Numbered from the stretch's first letter, positions 20,340 through 29,889 are shown. The stretch: 33,134 nt of DNA from Ciona intestinalis (GCF_000224145.3 NC_020166.2:3408310-3441443), one strand, 5' to 3'. Made by a program: numbers and translations. The notes: generated by a model not told the origin, from the sequence alone.

Positions 20340-20591
20340 CCCGCCAAACTGCCAGACAGTGTTTCCGCTGTGTAAAGTGCATGAGGAAAGTAATCGTTAA
20401 TTAATCGCTCATTGTGCGGATTTAAATCTGAAAATTCGTTCTAAAAAATATAAATATATATTATGATTTGATTTCAATCAAGAGAATAAAGAATAAATGC
20501 TAGAATTGAAAATTGAGGTAAGTGCGGAAAAAAGTCGTCCAAAAAACAACAACAACAAAAGGATCTATATGACCACTAACGTGCTCAACAA
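20340..20591 (+). repeat. F-family repeat
   Basis: It contains GCGGATTTAAATCTGAAAAT, ATTATGATTTGATTTCAATC, a CAACAACAAC tract and the end GACCACTAACGTGCTCAA. It matches 21508-21740 and, inverted, 28070-28300. Confidence 0.75.
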
Positions 20592-20900
20592 GCATGGCAG
20601 TGCTTATCTTTACCGGCTTAAATATTTTAACTGCTACTAAAAATTGTGTGTGTTCCACTAGCGCGACAAAGGAAAACGTCGTAGTATATATACCTTATAC
20701 CCATACAATCCGATGACGTAGATGTGTTGTGAGTCGGGTATTTTGTTCGCTTTGTATATAGGTCAAAATTTCATTACCGTTCATTGCGACCGAAGAAACA
20801 TTACTATTATTTTAACGTTCTAAATATTACTAACCTGAAGCAAACTAAAACAAATTGATTTACGGTCGTGCGACTAAAGAGCATTGCGGTGTATAATATA

Positions 20901-21090
20901 GAGTACTGGGGGGGGGGGGATGGGACATCTTTAGCACATAATATTCAAATATGCTAATCGTGTTTTAAACTATTAACAATGGTCTGTGTGAGTCGTAAGC
21001 ATACGGTTTTATAATTATTTGAATGTTCTTTGTTTACTACCCAATGAGATGAGAAAAAAGAATGAAAATTTGTCCCATCTTCCCCCACCC
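20901..21090 (+). mobile_element. Family A MITE, G-run expanded terminus
   Basis: The left terminus contains an uninterrupted run of G before ATGGGACATC. The right end is GTCCCATCTTCCCCCACCC. TA precedes the element. Confidence 0.85.
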
Positions 21091-21114
21091 TTTTTTTACA
21101 CAACACTAGAGATT

Positions 21115-21500
21115 TTTTATTACACGAAACTAGAGTGGTGATTCAAACTTGCAGTTTTAATATGCTTCAGCAAGCTTTCAAAATAGCCATCTCTTTATTA
21201 TACGTTTCTTCAGCTATTGAAAAAGTGTTGTATTCGTACAACACCGAATTTGAATACTTAACAACAGTAAACACCGGGCACTTTGTCAGACTTTAAAAAT
21301 ACTATGGAGCAGTACTGTAACTCTGTAACAACATTGGGGGGGAAGATGGGACACGGTTTGGGGGATTCAACAAATTAGTGCTTTCATCCCTTTATTAATT
21401 GACAACAATTTAAAAATACATTCAAACACACGAGGAGTTATTTAGCGACTTTTACAACAGGCGTGATTTTACAAATTCGAAACACACAAGTTTAAAGCAC
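21115..21500. repeat. Family B-like fragments
   Basis: AATACTTAACAACAGTAAAC with flanks matches 10190-10270. GGGGGGGAAGATGGGACACG at 21339 is a family terminus. CACACGAGGAGTTATTTAGC matches 6431-6450. Confidence 0.55.
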
Positions 21501-21507
21501 CTTTTGG

Positions 21508-21790
21508 ATTAAGCGCTTTTTATTAAACAGTAAAGTAATCTTTACTCGATGTTTATATGCAATTTAAATTCGTAAAAAAATTCTAATATTTTTGACCATA
21601 CATTATGATTTGATTCCAATCAAAAGATTAAAGAATAAAATATAAAATTAGGAATTAAAACAGGTGCAAAAATCGCAACAAGAACAACTGTTCCACGAAA
21701 AAGTATCTATACGACCACTAACGTGCTCAAAAAGGTGCTCAACAACAAGATCAACTGTTCGACAAAAAGGATATACTACCACTTACGTGC
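21508..21790 (+). repeat. F-family repeat with partially duplicated end
   Basis: It contains the TTATGATTTGATTCCAATC block and GACCACTAACGTGCTCAA. A second shortened copy of the terminal block (ACAAAAAGGATATACTACCA, CTTACGTGCAC) follows. Confidence 0.7.
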
Positions 21791-21910
21791 ACAATAATGC
21801 TAATTTTAATACAAAATATTTTTGAACGAAAAAATTATACATTTAGTTAGAAACGTACTATACACGCATCAATTATGGAATTAACTTATGCAAACTGGCG
21901 GTTTAAACAA

Positions 21911-21927
21911 CTTCCTTCCTCTTATTA
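21911..21927 (+). promoter_or_regulatory. Conserved 5' flanking motif of tRNA-Arg
   Basis: CTTCCTTCCTCTTATTA begins 62 bp before the mature tRNA at 21973. The same motif stands at the same distance before the tRNAs at 26840, 27812, 31553 and 32761. Confidence 0.55.
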
Positions 21928-21972
21928 AAGTATGACAGGACAAGCTAACTATTTAAACAGTATGAATGTATC

Positions 21973-22045
21973 GGTCCTGTGGCCCAATGGATAAGGCGCC
22001 TGACTACGAATCAGGAGATTCCAGGTTCGAGTCCTGGCAGGATCG
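21973..22045 (+). tRNA. tRNA-Arg (anticodon ACG)
   Basis: 73 nt with a 7-bp acceptor stem (GGTCCTG/CAGGATC, one G-U pair), an anticodon stem CCTGA/TCAGG with loop CTACGAA, T arm CCAGGTTCGAGTCCTGG and discriminator G. No intron. A T6 run six bases downstream is a good Pol III terminator. Confidence 0.97.
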
Positions 22046-22390
22046 TGCTTTTTTCGTATTAATACAGTGTCTTTGCAGAGTTGAAATCCACAACATAGGT
22101 GTCAATACTTTTATACGTCGCGACCCAGCGAAAGTGATATACATTCCTTCACGTTGGAAGACGGCTTTCTCAATTACATTGTTCCACATCTGTTATTGTA
22201 TTTTTTATAGCATTAAACCCATACAGTAAACTTAAAAAAAGCTTGCTTGCCGATACAGCATACAGGTGTGTTTAGTCACTCCAATAGTATTGCGAGTTAT
22301 TGAAAGGTAGCGTCAGTATTTTTCACTAACGCTACTCGATGTTTTTTTCGTTTTGTGCTTGATAACGGTGAAGACATTTAACCGGGCCAT

Positions 22391-25300
22391 TCACGCTATA
22401 AACTCATCTCGGTCCATTAAATCCAGAAACGTTTTCAAAGTTATAAGTCCTCCCCACCAAGTTTTACTTTTTAACTCAATTTGGCCCGTAATGTAAGAAG
22501 ATAAAATATCTCTATTTCCGACCACTATGTCGCGCCAAAGAACGTAAGACGTTACAACTGTGACATCATACGAGCGGTTTCTGGTTTCTTCGAGATTTGC
22601 AACACAGTTTCGTATGGTGTAACCGTATGTGTTTCCTACATCAGTAAAATAGAATTTGACTGCCAGTAATATCGTAGCGTTGCAAATCTCCGCGTTAAAC
22701 CTCAAGGGATATTCAGCCATGAATTGAGGGTCCATTCGTGTCTCGAACCATGGTTTCAACGTTCTTGGACTTACGACACTGTTAATGTTAAGCTGCGTTT
22801 CTTTTCTTACAGTTAAATAGTAGTTTCGTTCAGTTGCACTCAATCTCAACACAGCTAACTTTGCCAGTGCGTCTATTTTGACTTGTCGTGCTTCTTGATA
22901 ACCAGGATCATCCACAAAACCAGTGTTGATTGCCATTGTTGCTAATTCGAGGGCCCACTGCAGTTCTGCCCTTAAATGATACCCAGTCCGTGAAAAATTC
23001 GCGTCGGAAATTCTTAAACTGTTTCGTGCGGCAATCACGAACTTTGACAAAGCGGAAGTCGTTTCGGTTGCGTTGTTAATGAGATTAGTCATCCGTATTG
23101 CCCTTTCTCTTTTAGTAAGCGGATTTAAATTCGCAGCATCCCCGTCGAACCATCCGAGCAGACCTGAGTATACAGTTCGTATAGACCAATCTACTGATCC
23201 GTAAAACTCAAGTAGATATGGATGGGAAGCTAGGGTCGGTGGAAGGCTTACTTTGTCAACTATCGCGCCCAGTTCATAGTTCTTATTGATGTACCGTACA
23301 GTCTGGTCATATATGAACTTAATAGCGTCCCTGTATTTAGTCAAAATATCTGAAATCTCTTCCTCGCCAGTTACCGGTGCAGTGTGAGACGGTACCATAT
23401 ATTTTGCATTGAGGCTTTTTAAAAAGTCCATGCTCTCATACCAGCTCTTTACATCTCTGTGTGGTGAACCACGGATAGCGTATAAGTTCGGAAATGCTTG
23501 GTAAATGTTGTCGCCTGGGAAGAAGGCTTTCTTTTCTGGTATCCAGACAGTTGTTTGATCGTTCGTCTCGCCAGGAGTGTGGATAAGATCGAATGTAATT
23601 CCTAAACATAGAAAAATTTTACCTGGCCAACGAATTTGTTAATTGTTTAAAACACGGTCAGGATATTTAGATATTATGTGCTAAAGGTTTCTCGTCTTCT
23701 CCAACCCTACTATATACCATTATCGATACACTAATTATAACATATCATAACCACTGGCTATTGATATTTATAACGTTGGTATACTGGAAAAAAATAGGGT
23801 ATTTATGAACAGATTTATAGAAATGTCACCCGCAACAGTAAAGGTCTTTCTGTCTTCATACGTGTGTGTTGGTGAAATAGTTTGATTGACAGGTTGTCTA
23901 TTCCTCACATATGCCAATCCAAGTCCGCAGTTTATTCGCTCCAAGTTAGGGACAAGTATATGTCCAAACTGCCGGACTGCTCTGCGAAAACGGGTCGCAT
24001 ACACGGAGTCTGTAAATATATAAAAAAAAGTTACATCACCAGCATAAAAGTGGCTGTACACAGTATCCGGCAAACCCATTACCGAGTTCCGCTTGTGGCG
24101 ACAAAATCCAGACAAAACAGACAAAACGGACAATTCCAGATACTGTGTACAGTCACCTTTAATGGTGTGTAAATTCACACTGATCGGACTAATAAAGTCA
24201 ATAACACTCATGCCTTGTATTAAGTTACATAGCCGGTTGTTTCGCTATACTGTAAAGTCAACTGTTTCAAATTCAACATTAACCCAACGCATCAGACCCA
24301 ACTCTATGCAATACAGATACAGTAGGGTGGGGGAAGATTGGACACTTTTCCATTCTATTTTCTCGTCCCATTTGGTAGTAAACAATCCTCACGACTCCCA
24401 TAAACCGTTGTTAATTGTTTAAAACACGATCAGTAAATTTGGATATTATGTTTTAAACGTGTCCCATCTTCCTCCGCAGTATTATACATATACCTGCTCT
24501 TGCAATTTCGTTTCTCGTGCTTGAATGCGCGTAAACATTAACTTTCCAACCTCTTTGGGAAGCGTCTTCCAACAAAGCTCTCGCACCAGTGATGTGATCT
24601 GTAAAGACAAACCGGTGTTAAAACGTGAGACACGTTCATTTTCAATACAATCGTAAATCGTTGAGTGGTATATTCCATGCGCACATTTTAAATCATAGAG
24701 TATATAGTAAAGTGGGGGAAAACGAGACACTTTTTAATTCTATTTTCATGTCCTTTGGTAGTAAACAAAGAACATTCTAGGAATTATAAAACCGTAACCT
24801 CACGACTCCTATAGACGGTTGTTAATTGTTTAAAACACAGTCGGGATATTTATATTATTATCTGATAAAGATAATTTTTGAGAAAAGTTGACGAATAATA
24901 TATAATATGTACCGGCATGAAAATGAGTTAAAATAATCGCCTTTAACGGTTTATTGGATTTTTCCCTCAATGCTGAATAAGCGGCCCGACCAGCGTCGTT
25001 TGACTCTGTTGTGTCAATTATAATCACGCCGTCCGTACCTGGATGCAATTATGTTTGTGCATTATAAAAATTCAATATTGTTTAAACATTATAAAAAATC
25101 AATTAGGTTTAACATTATAAAAAGTCAGTTATGTTTAAATATTATAAAATGTCAAAAAAAGTTTAAACATTAAAAAAAGTCTATTATGTTTAAATATTAT
25201 AAAAATTCAATTATGTTTAACCATTATAAAAAAATCAGTTATGTTTAAACATTATAAAATTCTATTGTGTATAAACATTATAAAAATTTAAATATGTTTA

Positions 25301-25597
25301 AACATTATAAAAAGTATGTTAGCATACAATCCGCTGTATGTGGTGTTAGTTATTTTGTTAGCGTTTTTTTGTTTTACCTTCGACCATAATCATGTTTCCA
25401 ATCCCGTAACCGATGGCACAATATACCCCATCTGTGACGTCAATGACACGAGCCGGTGTGAAAATACGAGAGTGGTTACGAAGATATTCATCCGCTTCCG
25501 CCACCGTTAAAGAAGGTTCTTTTATTCCGAAAACACACCGACCACAAAATAGAATTAAATAAATTGAAACTAACATTGCAGGTTTGAGAACTGTCAT
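22391..25597 (-). CDS. Linear alkylsulfatase (SdsA1/BDS1-type metallo-beta-lactamase fold), secreted
   Basis: Five exons (25597-25378, 25038-24913, 24598-24494, 24009-23830, 23601-22391), all joined in phase 1 by GT-AG introns, give 613 residues. Residues 1-24 form a signal peptide (AMLVSIYLILFCGRCVFG). The zinc motif THFHADH is at 111-117, split by an intron within D116. HTPGE is at 218-222, the IPEKKAFFPGDNIYQAFPNL stretch at 231-250 and the VPSHTAP histidine at 283. These are the conserved blocks of SdsA1-type enzymes, which hydrolyse primary alkyl sulfates. The residues after 300 correspond in position to the dimerisation and SCP2-like C-terminal domains. The length is close to bacterial members (about 650). 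It is unusual in a chordate but has normal introns. Intron 1 holds a minisatellite; introns 2 to 4 hold family A MITEs. Natural substrate unknown. Confidence 0.93.
23636..23712 (-). mobile_element. Family A MITE, partial (right portion only)
   Basis: Only TTGTTAATTGTTTAAAACAC to CTCCAACCCTACTA remains, in intron 4 of the alkylsulfatase. Confidence 0.85.
24320..24481 (-). mobile_element. Family A MITE with internal deletion
   Basis: CAGTAGGGTGGGGGAAGATT to GTCCCATCTTCCTCCGCAGT. The AAAGAACATTxxAAGAATTATAA block is missing between TAGTAAACAA and TCCTCACGACTC. It ends 12 bp from the exon 3 splice donor of the alkylsulfatase (24493). Confidence 0.88.
24705..24871 (-). mobile_element. Family A MITE, right terminus lost
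   Basis: Left end TAGTAAAGTGGGGGAAAACG. The core up to TTGTTTAAAACACAGTCGGG is present and the right inverted repeat is absent. It lies in intron 2 of the alkylsulfatase. Confidence 0.82.
25051..25315. repeat. Minisatellite, about ten copies of a 27-bp unit
   Basis: The unit resembles ATGTTTAAACATTATAAAAA followed by TTCAATT. Copies vary at a few positions. It sits in intron 1 of the alkylsulfatase, 12 bp beyond the exon 2 acceptor. Confidence 0.93.
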
Positions 25598-25933
25598 TTT
25601 AAACGTCCTTTGGAAACTTCTTTAAAAAACAAGGAATAAATATTCAAAGTCGAAAGAAGAATTGGGCAGTATTATGTACAGGTACAAACAAAATCGTTGC
25701 CAAGAACTTGCAAAGTAAATTCGATAAAACTATTTGAAGATGAATATTTACCTGGCTGAAAACCTGATATACGAGATCTATACTCTCGATGGTTTATAAA
25801 CTACCAATCTCAATGCCTTTCATCGGAACTGCGGCAGGCTCAGCCGAATTGTTCATAGTTATGCTAAATCATACCCTCCGGGCTAGACAGCAACAGAATT
25901 ATATCGTTATTTCACTGCACAGAATAGTTTATA

Positions 25934-26126
25934 TAGCAGGGTGGAGAAACAGGGGGTACATTTTTATTCTGCTTTCTCGTTCAATTTGGTAGTGAACAAA
26001 GTACATTTATAGAATTGGAAAACCATATTCTTGCGACTCCCATATACCGTTGGTAATTGTTTAAAACACGATCAAGATATTTGGATATTACGAGCTGAAG
26101 GTGTCTCATCTTTTCCCACCCTGCTA
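25934..26126 (-). mobile_element. Family A MITE within segmental duplication copy 1
   Basis: TAGCAGGGTGGAGAAACAGG to TCTTTTCCCACCCTGCTA. It is nearly identical to 31191-31383, so it predates the duplication. Confidence 0.9.
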
Positions 26127-26296
26127 TGGAAGAATTAAATATTTTCCACGATTTTCTTTATAAATTGACAACGTCATGTGTGGACGACCCAGACGGTAAA
26201 AATGTTTGCCAAAGATGAATCGTACTCAACGCAGAGGAGTTTTGATATAGTTATCAACATTCTTGGCTTTGTTTGAAAACAATTTTTAAATTTAAA

Positions 26297-26369
26297 CGAT
26301 CCTGCCAGGACTCGAACCTGGAATCTCCTGATTCGTAGAAAGGCGCCTTATCCATTGGGCCACAGGACC
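26297..26369 (-). pseudogene. tRNA-Arg (ACG) with disrupted anticodon stem
   Basis: It is identical to the other copies except that the anticodon stem reads CCTTT instead of CCTGA. Two base pairs next to the loop (30-40 and 31-39) become U-C and U-U mismatches. Acceptor, D and T arms are intact. Only a weak T4 lies downstream. It is likely non-functional or poorly functional. It sits at a recombination junction between two tRNA loci. Confidence 0.85.
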
Positions 26370-26544
26370 GATGCAGTTGGTTTAGAATGTTCAGTATATA
26401 TCCTTCCACCAGAAAGTTATTTGAAACTAAGCGGACGTCGGAACGTCTGTTGTTTGGATCAAACTTTGTTGACTAAATGCTAATTTTATCCCGTTACCGC
26501 CAAGTTTTTTGTACATTTACTGTCAGCCAAACAACATAGAAATG

Positions 26545-26668
26545 AAACGGTACCAACAAAGTTACATGGTATATCGTCAGCCGGCACGCGAGGTGTATGA
26601 AGCAGAATACCTGTGTTATAACGACTTCCGTTTTCCGGGCACGTTTGAATATAAAAGCAAGTTACATT
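26545..26668 (-). repeat. D-family repeat, left end missing
   Basis: CAAAGTTACATGGTATATCG, CCGGCACGCGAGGTGTATGA, CTGTGTTATAACGACTTCCG, AAGCAAGTTACATTCAT. Copy 2 at 32429-32593 keeps the GGTTGTCCAA left end that is absent here. Confidence 0.75.
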
Positions 26669-26777
26669 CATCTATTCTTTTATACTATTTTACCTTGGTA
26701 TTAATAAAACCAAGGTATAAGTCTGGTCAATATCTTGGAGTGGATCACTGCAGAATTTTTTTCATTTTTTTAATAAC

Positions 26778-26794
26778 TTCCTTCCTGTTATAAG
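26778..26794 (+). promoter_or_regulatory. Conserved 5' flanking motif of tRNA-Arg
   Basis: CTTCCTTCCTGTTATAA begins 62 bp before the tRNA at 26840. The flanks around the motif differ from those of the 21973 tRNA. Confidence 0.55.
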
Positions 26795-26839
26795 TAAGCT
26801 CTAATACATTAGATAAGTATACGTGCTTATATGTGTATC

Positions 26840-26912
26840 GGTCCTGTGGCCCAATGGATAAGGCGCCTGACTACGAATCAGGAGATTCCAGGTTCGAGTC
26901 CTGGCAGGATCG
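26840..26912 (+). tRNA. tRNA-Arg (anticodon ACG)
   Basis: Identical in sequence to the tRNA at 21973. It is followed by AGTTATTTTT, a T5 terminator. Confidence 0.97.
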
Positions 26913-27114
26913 AGTTATTTTTCATAACATATTAAACGTACATCCGCGTGTCTTAAAGAATATTGACCAATCGCCAAGGTATCTACAAACCTAGATTTTC
27001 GCACACAGACACACAGTTTAATGAATGGTAACTTTAAATAATTCAAACAGATATTGTGCAAATACTGTTTTAAAACCTTATGTTTGCTGTTACGATTTGC
27101 AATCAGTATTATGA

Positions 27115-27250
27115 ATGTATGACAAAATGTAACTTACTTTATCCTCGCATGGCCGGAAAACGACAGTCGATATAACACGGATGTTTTATTATTTCATACA
27201 CCTCGTGCCAGCTTACGAGTTACCATGTATGCTACTTTGTGAGTGATTAT
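27115..27250 (+). repeat. D-family repeat
   Basis: TGTAACTTACTTTATCCTCG, GACAGTCGATATAACACGGA, CAGCTTACGAGTTACCATGT, GCTACTTTGTGAGTGATTAT. It is part of segmental duplication copy 1. Confidence 0.8.
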
Positions 27251-27811
27251 ATTCATTGCTGTCGCTGTTATCGTGTTTGCAGAGTCAAAATTTGAAAAAA
27301 CTGAGAAAACAAAGTTAGGTTTTGTCGGAACAGATTTTGAAGTGTGTGCAATTGTCGTCAGGTTAAGTGACCGAAAACGGTACTATCGCTTTTGTTGTGG
27401 TTATGCGTCAAATAAATGCTGGACAGGGAAGAATTTACAGCATGAATGGTTTGCTGAAACATCTTTACCACGATGAGCACAAAACAGGCAAGTTTTTATC
27501 CAACTTTTCAAGTTCACAGTACAAAGAAACATCAGCACTATAACTTCAATAACTCACAATTCTAACGGTGTGGCTGTACTAAACATACCCGTATGCTAGA
27601 TCTGCAAGCAAGCTTTATTCAAGTTTTTCTGTGGCCCTAATGATATAAAAACAATAACAAAATGTGGAACAATGTAATTGAGAAAGTAGACCTCCAACGT
27701 GAAGGTATGAACGAATATCACCTTCTCTGGAGCGCGACGTATCAAAGTATTGACACTTGTGTTGTGGATTTCAACACTGCAAAAGCACTGTATTGTTCTG
27801 AAAAAATCATA

Positions 27812-27884
27812 CGATCCTGCCAGGACTCGAACCTGGAATCTCCTGATTCGTAGTCAGGCGCCTTATCCATTGGGCCACAGGACC
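27812..27884 (-). tRNA. tRNA-Arg (anticodon ACG)
   Basis: Same 73-nt sequence as the 21973 copy. It is followed on the minus strand by ATGATTTTTT, a T6 terminator. Confidence 0.97.
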
Positions 27885-27929
27885 GATGCTCAAATACTGT
27901 TTAAATAGTTACCTCGTCCTGTCATACTT

Positions 27930-27946
27930 TAATAAGAGGAAGGAAG
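27930..27946 (-). promoter_or_regulatory. Conserved 5' flanking motif of tRNA-Arg
   Basis: Read on the minus strand, CTTCCTTCCTCTTATTA begins 62 bp before the mature tRNA. It is shared by descent with the 21973 copy (inverted duplication). Confidence 0.5.
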
Positions 27947-28069
27947 TTGTTTAAAACCACCCGTTCGCTTAAGTTGATTCCATAATTGATGTGCGTATAG
28001 TACGTTCCTAACTAAATTTATATTTATTGTTTTTTATTCAAAGGTGTTTTGTTTTAGAATTCGCGTTAT

Positions 28070-28300
28070 TGAGCACGTAAGTGGTAATAAATATCTTTTT
28101 TCGTCAAGAAGTCTTTGTTATTGTTTTTTTATGTGAGACTTTCCGCGCTTATCTCAATTCCTAACTGTGTAGCATTTATTTTTCTCTCTTGATTGAAATT
28201 AAATCATAATATACATTCATAATTTTTAGCCTAAATTTTCAGATTTAAAACCGCATAATTAACGATTGATTCCTTTACTGTTTGATAAAAAGCGCTAAAT
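28070..28300 (-). repeat. F-family repeat
   Basis: GAGCACGTAAGTGGTAATAA, TTGATTGAAATTAAATCATA and TTTCAGATTTAAAACCGCAT match the reverse complement of the 20340 copy. Confidence 0.7.
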
Positions 28301-28748
28301 TCAAAATGTAGCTTCAACTTCAATGAAATGATTGTACTCTATAAAATATTTTAAACCAAACATAGTTTTATAAACTATACTGTAAACGATCGCCTAGTTA
28401 GCGAGTAATTAACGATTACTTCTTTGTTGGTTTAATAGCCTAATTCCAAAATGTACCTACGTGCCCACTCATTAAAGCTTTTCTTTCTTGTCTTTTTGTG
28501 ACAGTTTTACAGCATTATTTGTTTGCAGTCTCAGTATAACGCTACTTTATTTTTCCCTTCTAAAATAAATTTGTTATGATTAGGTATTGCAATCTCGCTT
28601 GTCATGTTGCAGCTAATGACTGGCTTTGATTACTATCCTTTATATAGATAATAATTGTGATTTCAAGTACAATTTTCGGATTTATTATGTAGACTAACCA
28701 GTGTATTCAGAATATACATGTAAGTTCTCATCGCCGTTCTACATACTG
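28301..28748. other. Unassigned AT-rich sequence 3' of the SLC13-like gene
   Basis: No exon was recognised. TAATTAACGATTACTTC at 28409 echoes TAATTAACGATTGATTC at 28256, a weak local duplication. Confidence 0.4.
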
Positions 28749-29562
28749 CTACTGTTGTTTAGAAATGTTATTGGACGGAACGGCCCATTCTGGGAAGTTG
28801 TCCAACTGGAAGAAGGAATTTCCAAAAGTGTTAATAGATAATGTAAGGACGATAAGGCCGATAATCTTTAACATCCAACCAGCTTTAATAAAATCCCGGA
28901 CCTTTACGTGGTCGTATGTAACAGCGATGGCGTTTGCGGCAGTTCCTGATGGTAGCATGAAGGCAAAGGATGCAGAGAAAACCGTTGAAATGAGAATGTA
29001 CAGTGGGTGGATATGTAAGACTTGGGACTAAATGAAAGTATAAAAAGTAGTTAATTATGTACATTTTAATCCGAATAGGCGAGAATGGTGCGACTTTTAC
29101 GAATGAGAATATTGTGGCATGTTACATCACATGGAATTTAAGATATAGTAGTGTGGGGGAAGATGGGACACCCTTTCTTTCCATATTCTCGTCCAATTAG
29201 ATTGTAAACAAAGAACATTAAAAGAGTTATTAAACGGTATGCTGTCGGCTCCCATAGGCCGTTGTTAATTGATTAAAACACGATCAGGATACTTGGATAT
29301 TACGTACTAAAGGTGTCCCATCTTCCCCTGCCCTACTATATAGATGACTCATTACAGAAAAAAAACTACATAGATACTAAAAAATATGTCGACCACTTAC
29401 CAGTTGAGCCAATATGGGGACAAATGTTGAGGCAAGAGCCGTATTGTTGATAAATTCTGTTAATATTGAAATGATGATACTGACAATTAATACAACAATC
29501 CAGGGTTGAAGGCCACTAAGAAATAGAAGTTGAACTCCCACCCATCTAGAAAGACCCGATTT
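28749..29562 (-). CDS. SLC13-like sodium/dicarboxylate or sulfate cotransporter, C-terminal exons
   Basis: Two minus-strand exons, 29562-29401 and 29027-28749, joined in phase 0 with GT-AG borders. The first encodes KSGLSRWVGVQL, a hydrophobic span and TEFINNTALASTFVPILAQL, which aligns with the TExxSNxATTxxFLPI segment of SLC13 carriers. The second encodes LHIHPLYILI, then SASFAFMLPSGTAANAI. That is close to the PROSITE sodium:sulfate symporter signature, with Ser where an aliphatic residue is usual. A last membrane span and FPEWAVPS before the stop follow. SLC13 proteins cotransport sodium with citrate, succinate or sulfate across the plasma membrane. The serine of the SN(T/V/P) substrate motif is Asn here. 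The remaining exons should lie upstream, toward or past the gap at 30525. A family A MITE sits in the intron. Confidence 0.9.
29146..29338 (-). mobile_element. Family A MITE in SLC13-like intron
   Basis: TAGTAGTGTGGGGGAAGATG to CCCCTGCCCTACTA, TA on both sides. Confidence 0.92.
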
Positions 29563-29594
29563 CTCAAGTCACAAAAAAGTTGTAAATTAGATTA

Positions 29595-29810
29595 TAGTAG
29601 AGTGGAGCGAGATGGGACACCTTTAGTAGAGTGGGGGAAGATGGGACACCTTTTAACTCTATTTTCTCATTTAGTAGTAAACAAAGAACATTCGAAGAAT
29701 TATAAAACTATATCCTCACGACTCCCATAGACCGTTGTTATTGTTTAAAACACGATCAGGATATTTGGATATTATGAGCTAAAGGTGTCCCATCTTCCCC
29801 CACCCTACTA
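29595..29810 (-). mobile_element. Family A MITE with tandemly doubled left terminus
   Basis: Two terminal repeats follow each other, TAGTAGAGTGGAGCGAGATG at 29595 and TAGTAGAGTGGGGGAAGATG at 29624, before a single body and a single right end (CCCCCACCCTACTA). TA flanks the whole unit. Confidence 0.9.
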
Positions 29811-29889
29811 TACCTTATGGCAAAACACAAAAATGATTTTTCTTCATTTTCCTTGTATACTGCATAGTGGTAAACTAGTTCCTTTTTCA

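Larger units (their letters stand above)
21835..22277 (+). repeat. Inverted tRNA-bearing duplication, left arm
   Basis: It matches 27579-28035 on the opposite strand, including the tRNA, its 5' flank (TATTTAAACAGT, CATCAATTATGGAAT) and its 3' flank (GAAATCCACAACA, CAATTACATTGTTCCACAT). The arms flank the alkylsulfatase gene. Confidence 0.85.
25770..27211 (+). repeat. Direct segmental duplication, copy 1
   Basis: It matches 31029-33134 from GAGATCTATACTCTCGATGG to CACCTCGTGCCAG. It lacks about 400 bp between two tRNAs and about 266 bp near 26527 that copy 2 has. It includes a family A MITE, tRNAs at 26297 and 26840, and two D repeats. Confidence 0.93.
27579..28035 (-). repeat. Inverted tRNA-bearing duplication, right arm
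   Basis: Inverted partner of 21835-22277; the tRNA lies at 27812-27884 on the minus strand. Divergence in the flanks is visible, roughly one change per ten bases, while the tRNA is identical. Confidence 0.85.

Noticed and set aside
21966..22229. A short frame starting RSCGPMDKAPDYESGDSRFESW, also seen at other loci
   Set aside because: It is the translation of the tRNA-Arg gene; repetition reflects the tRNA copies.
25051..25315. CRISPR-like array
   Set aside because: Repeats are contiguous and degenerate without unique spacers, and the DNA is eukaryotic; it is a minisatellite.
25789..25992. A 67-codon frame conserved in both segmental duplication copies (also 31046-31249)
   Set aside because: The copies are too similar at DNA level for conservation to mean selection, and the frame runs into the MITE. 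The minus strand holds an equally short frame (MNNSAEPAAVPMKGIEIGSL).
27243..27476. A 77-codon plus-strand frame preceded by an acceptor-like TGTTTGCAG
   Set aside because: It begins in a D repeat, has no recognisable family or hydrophobic/conserved pattern, and no second copy keeps it under constraint. Left as possible but unsupported.
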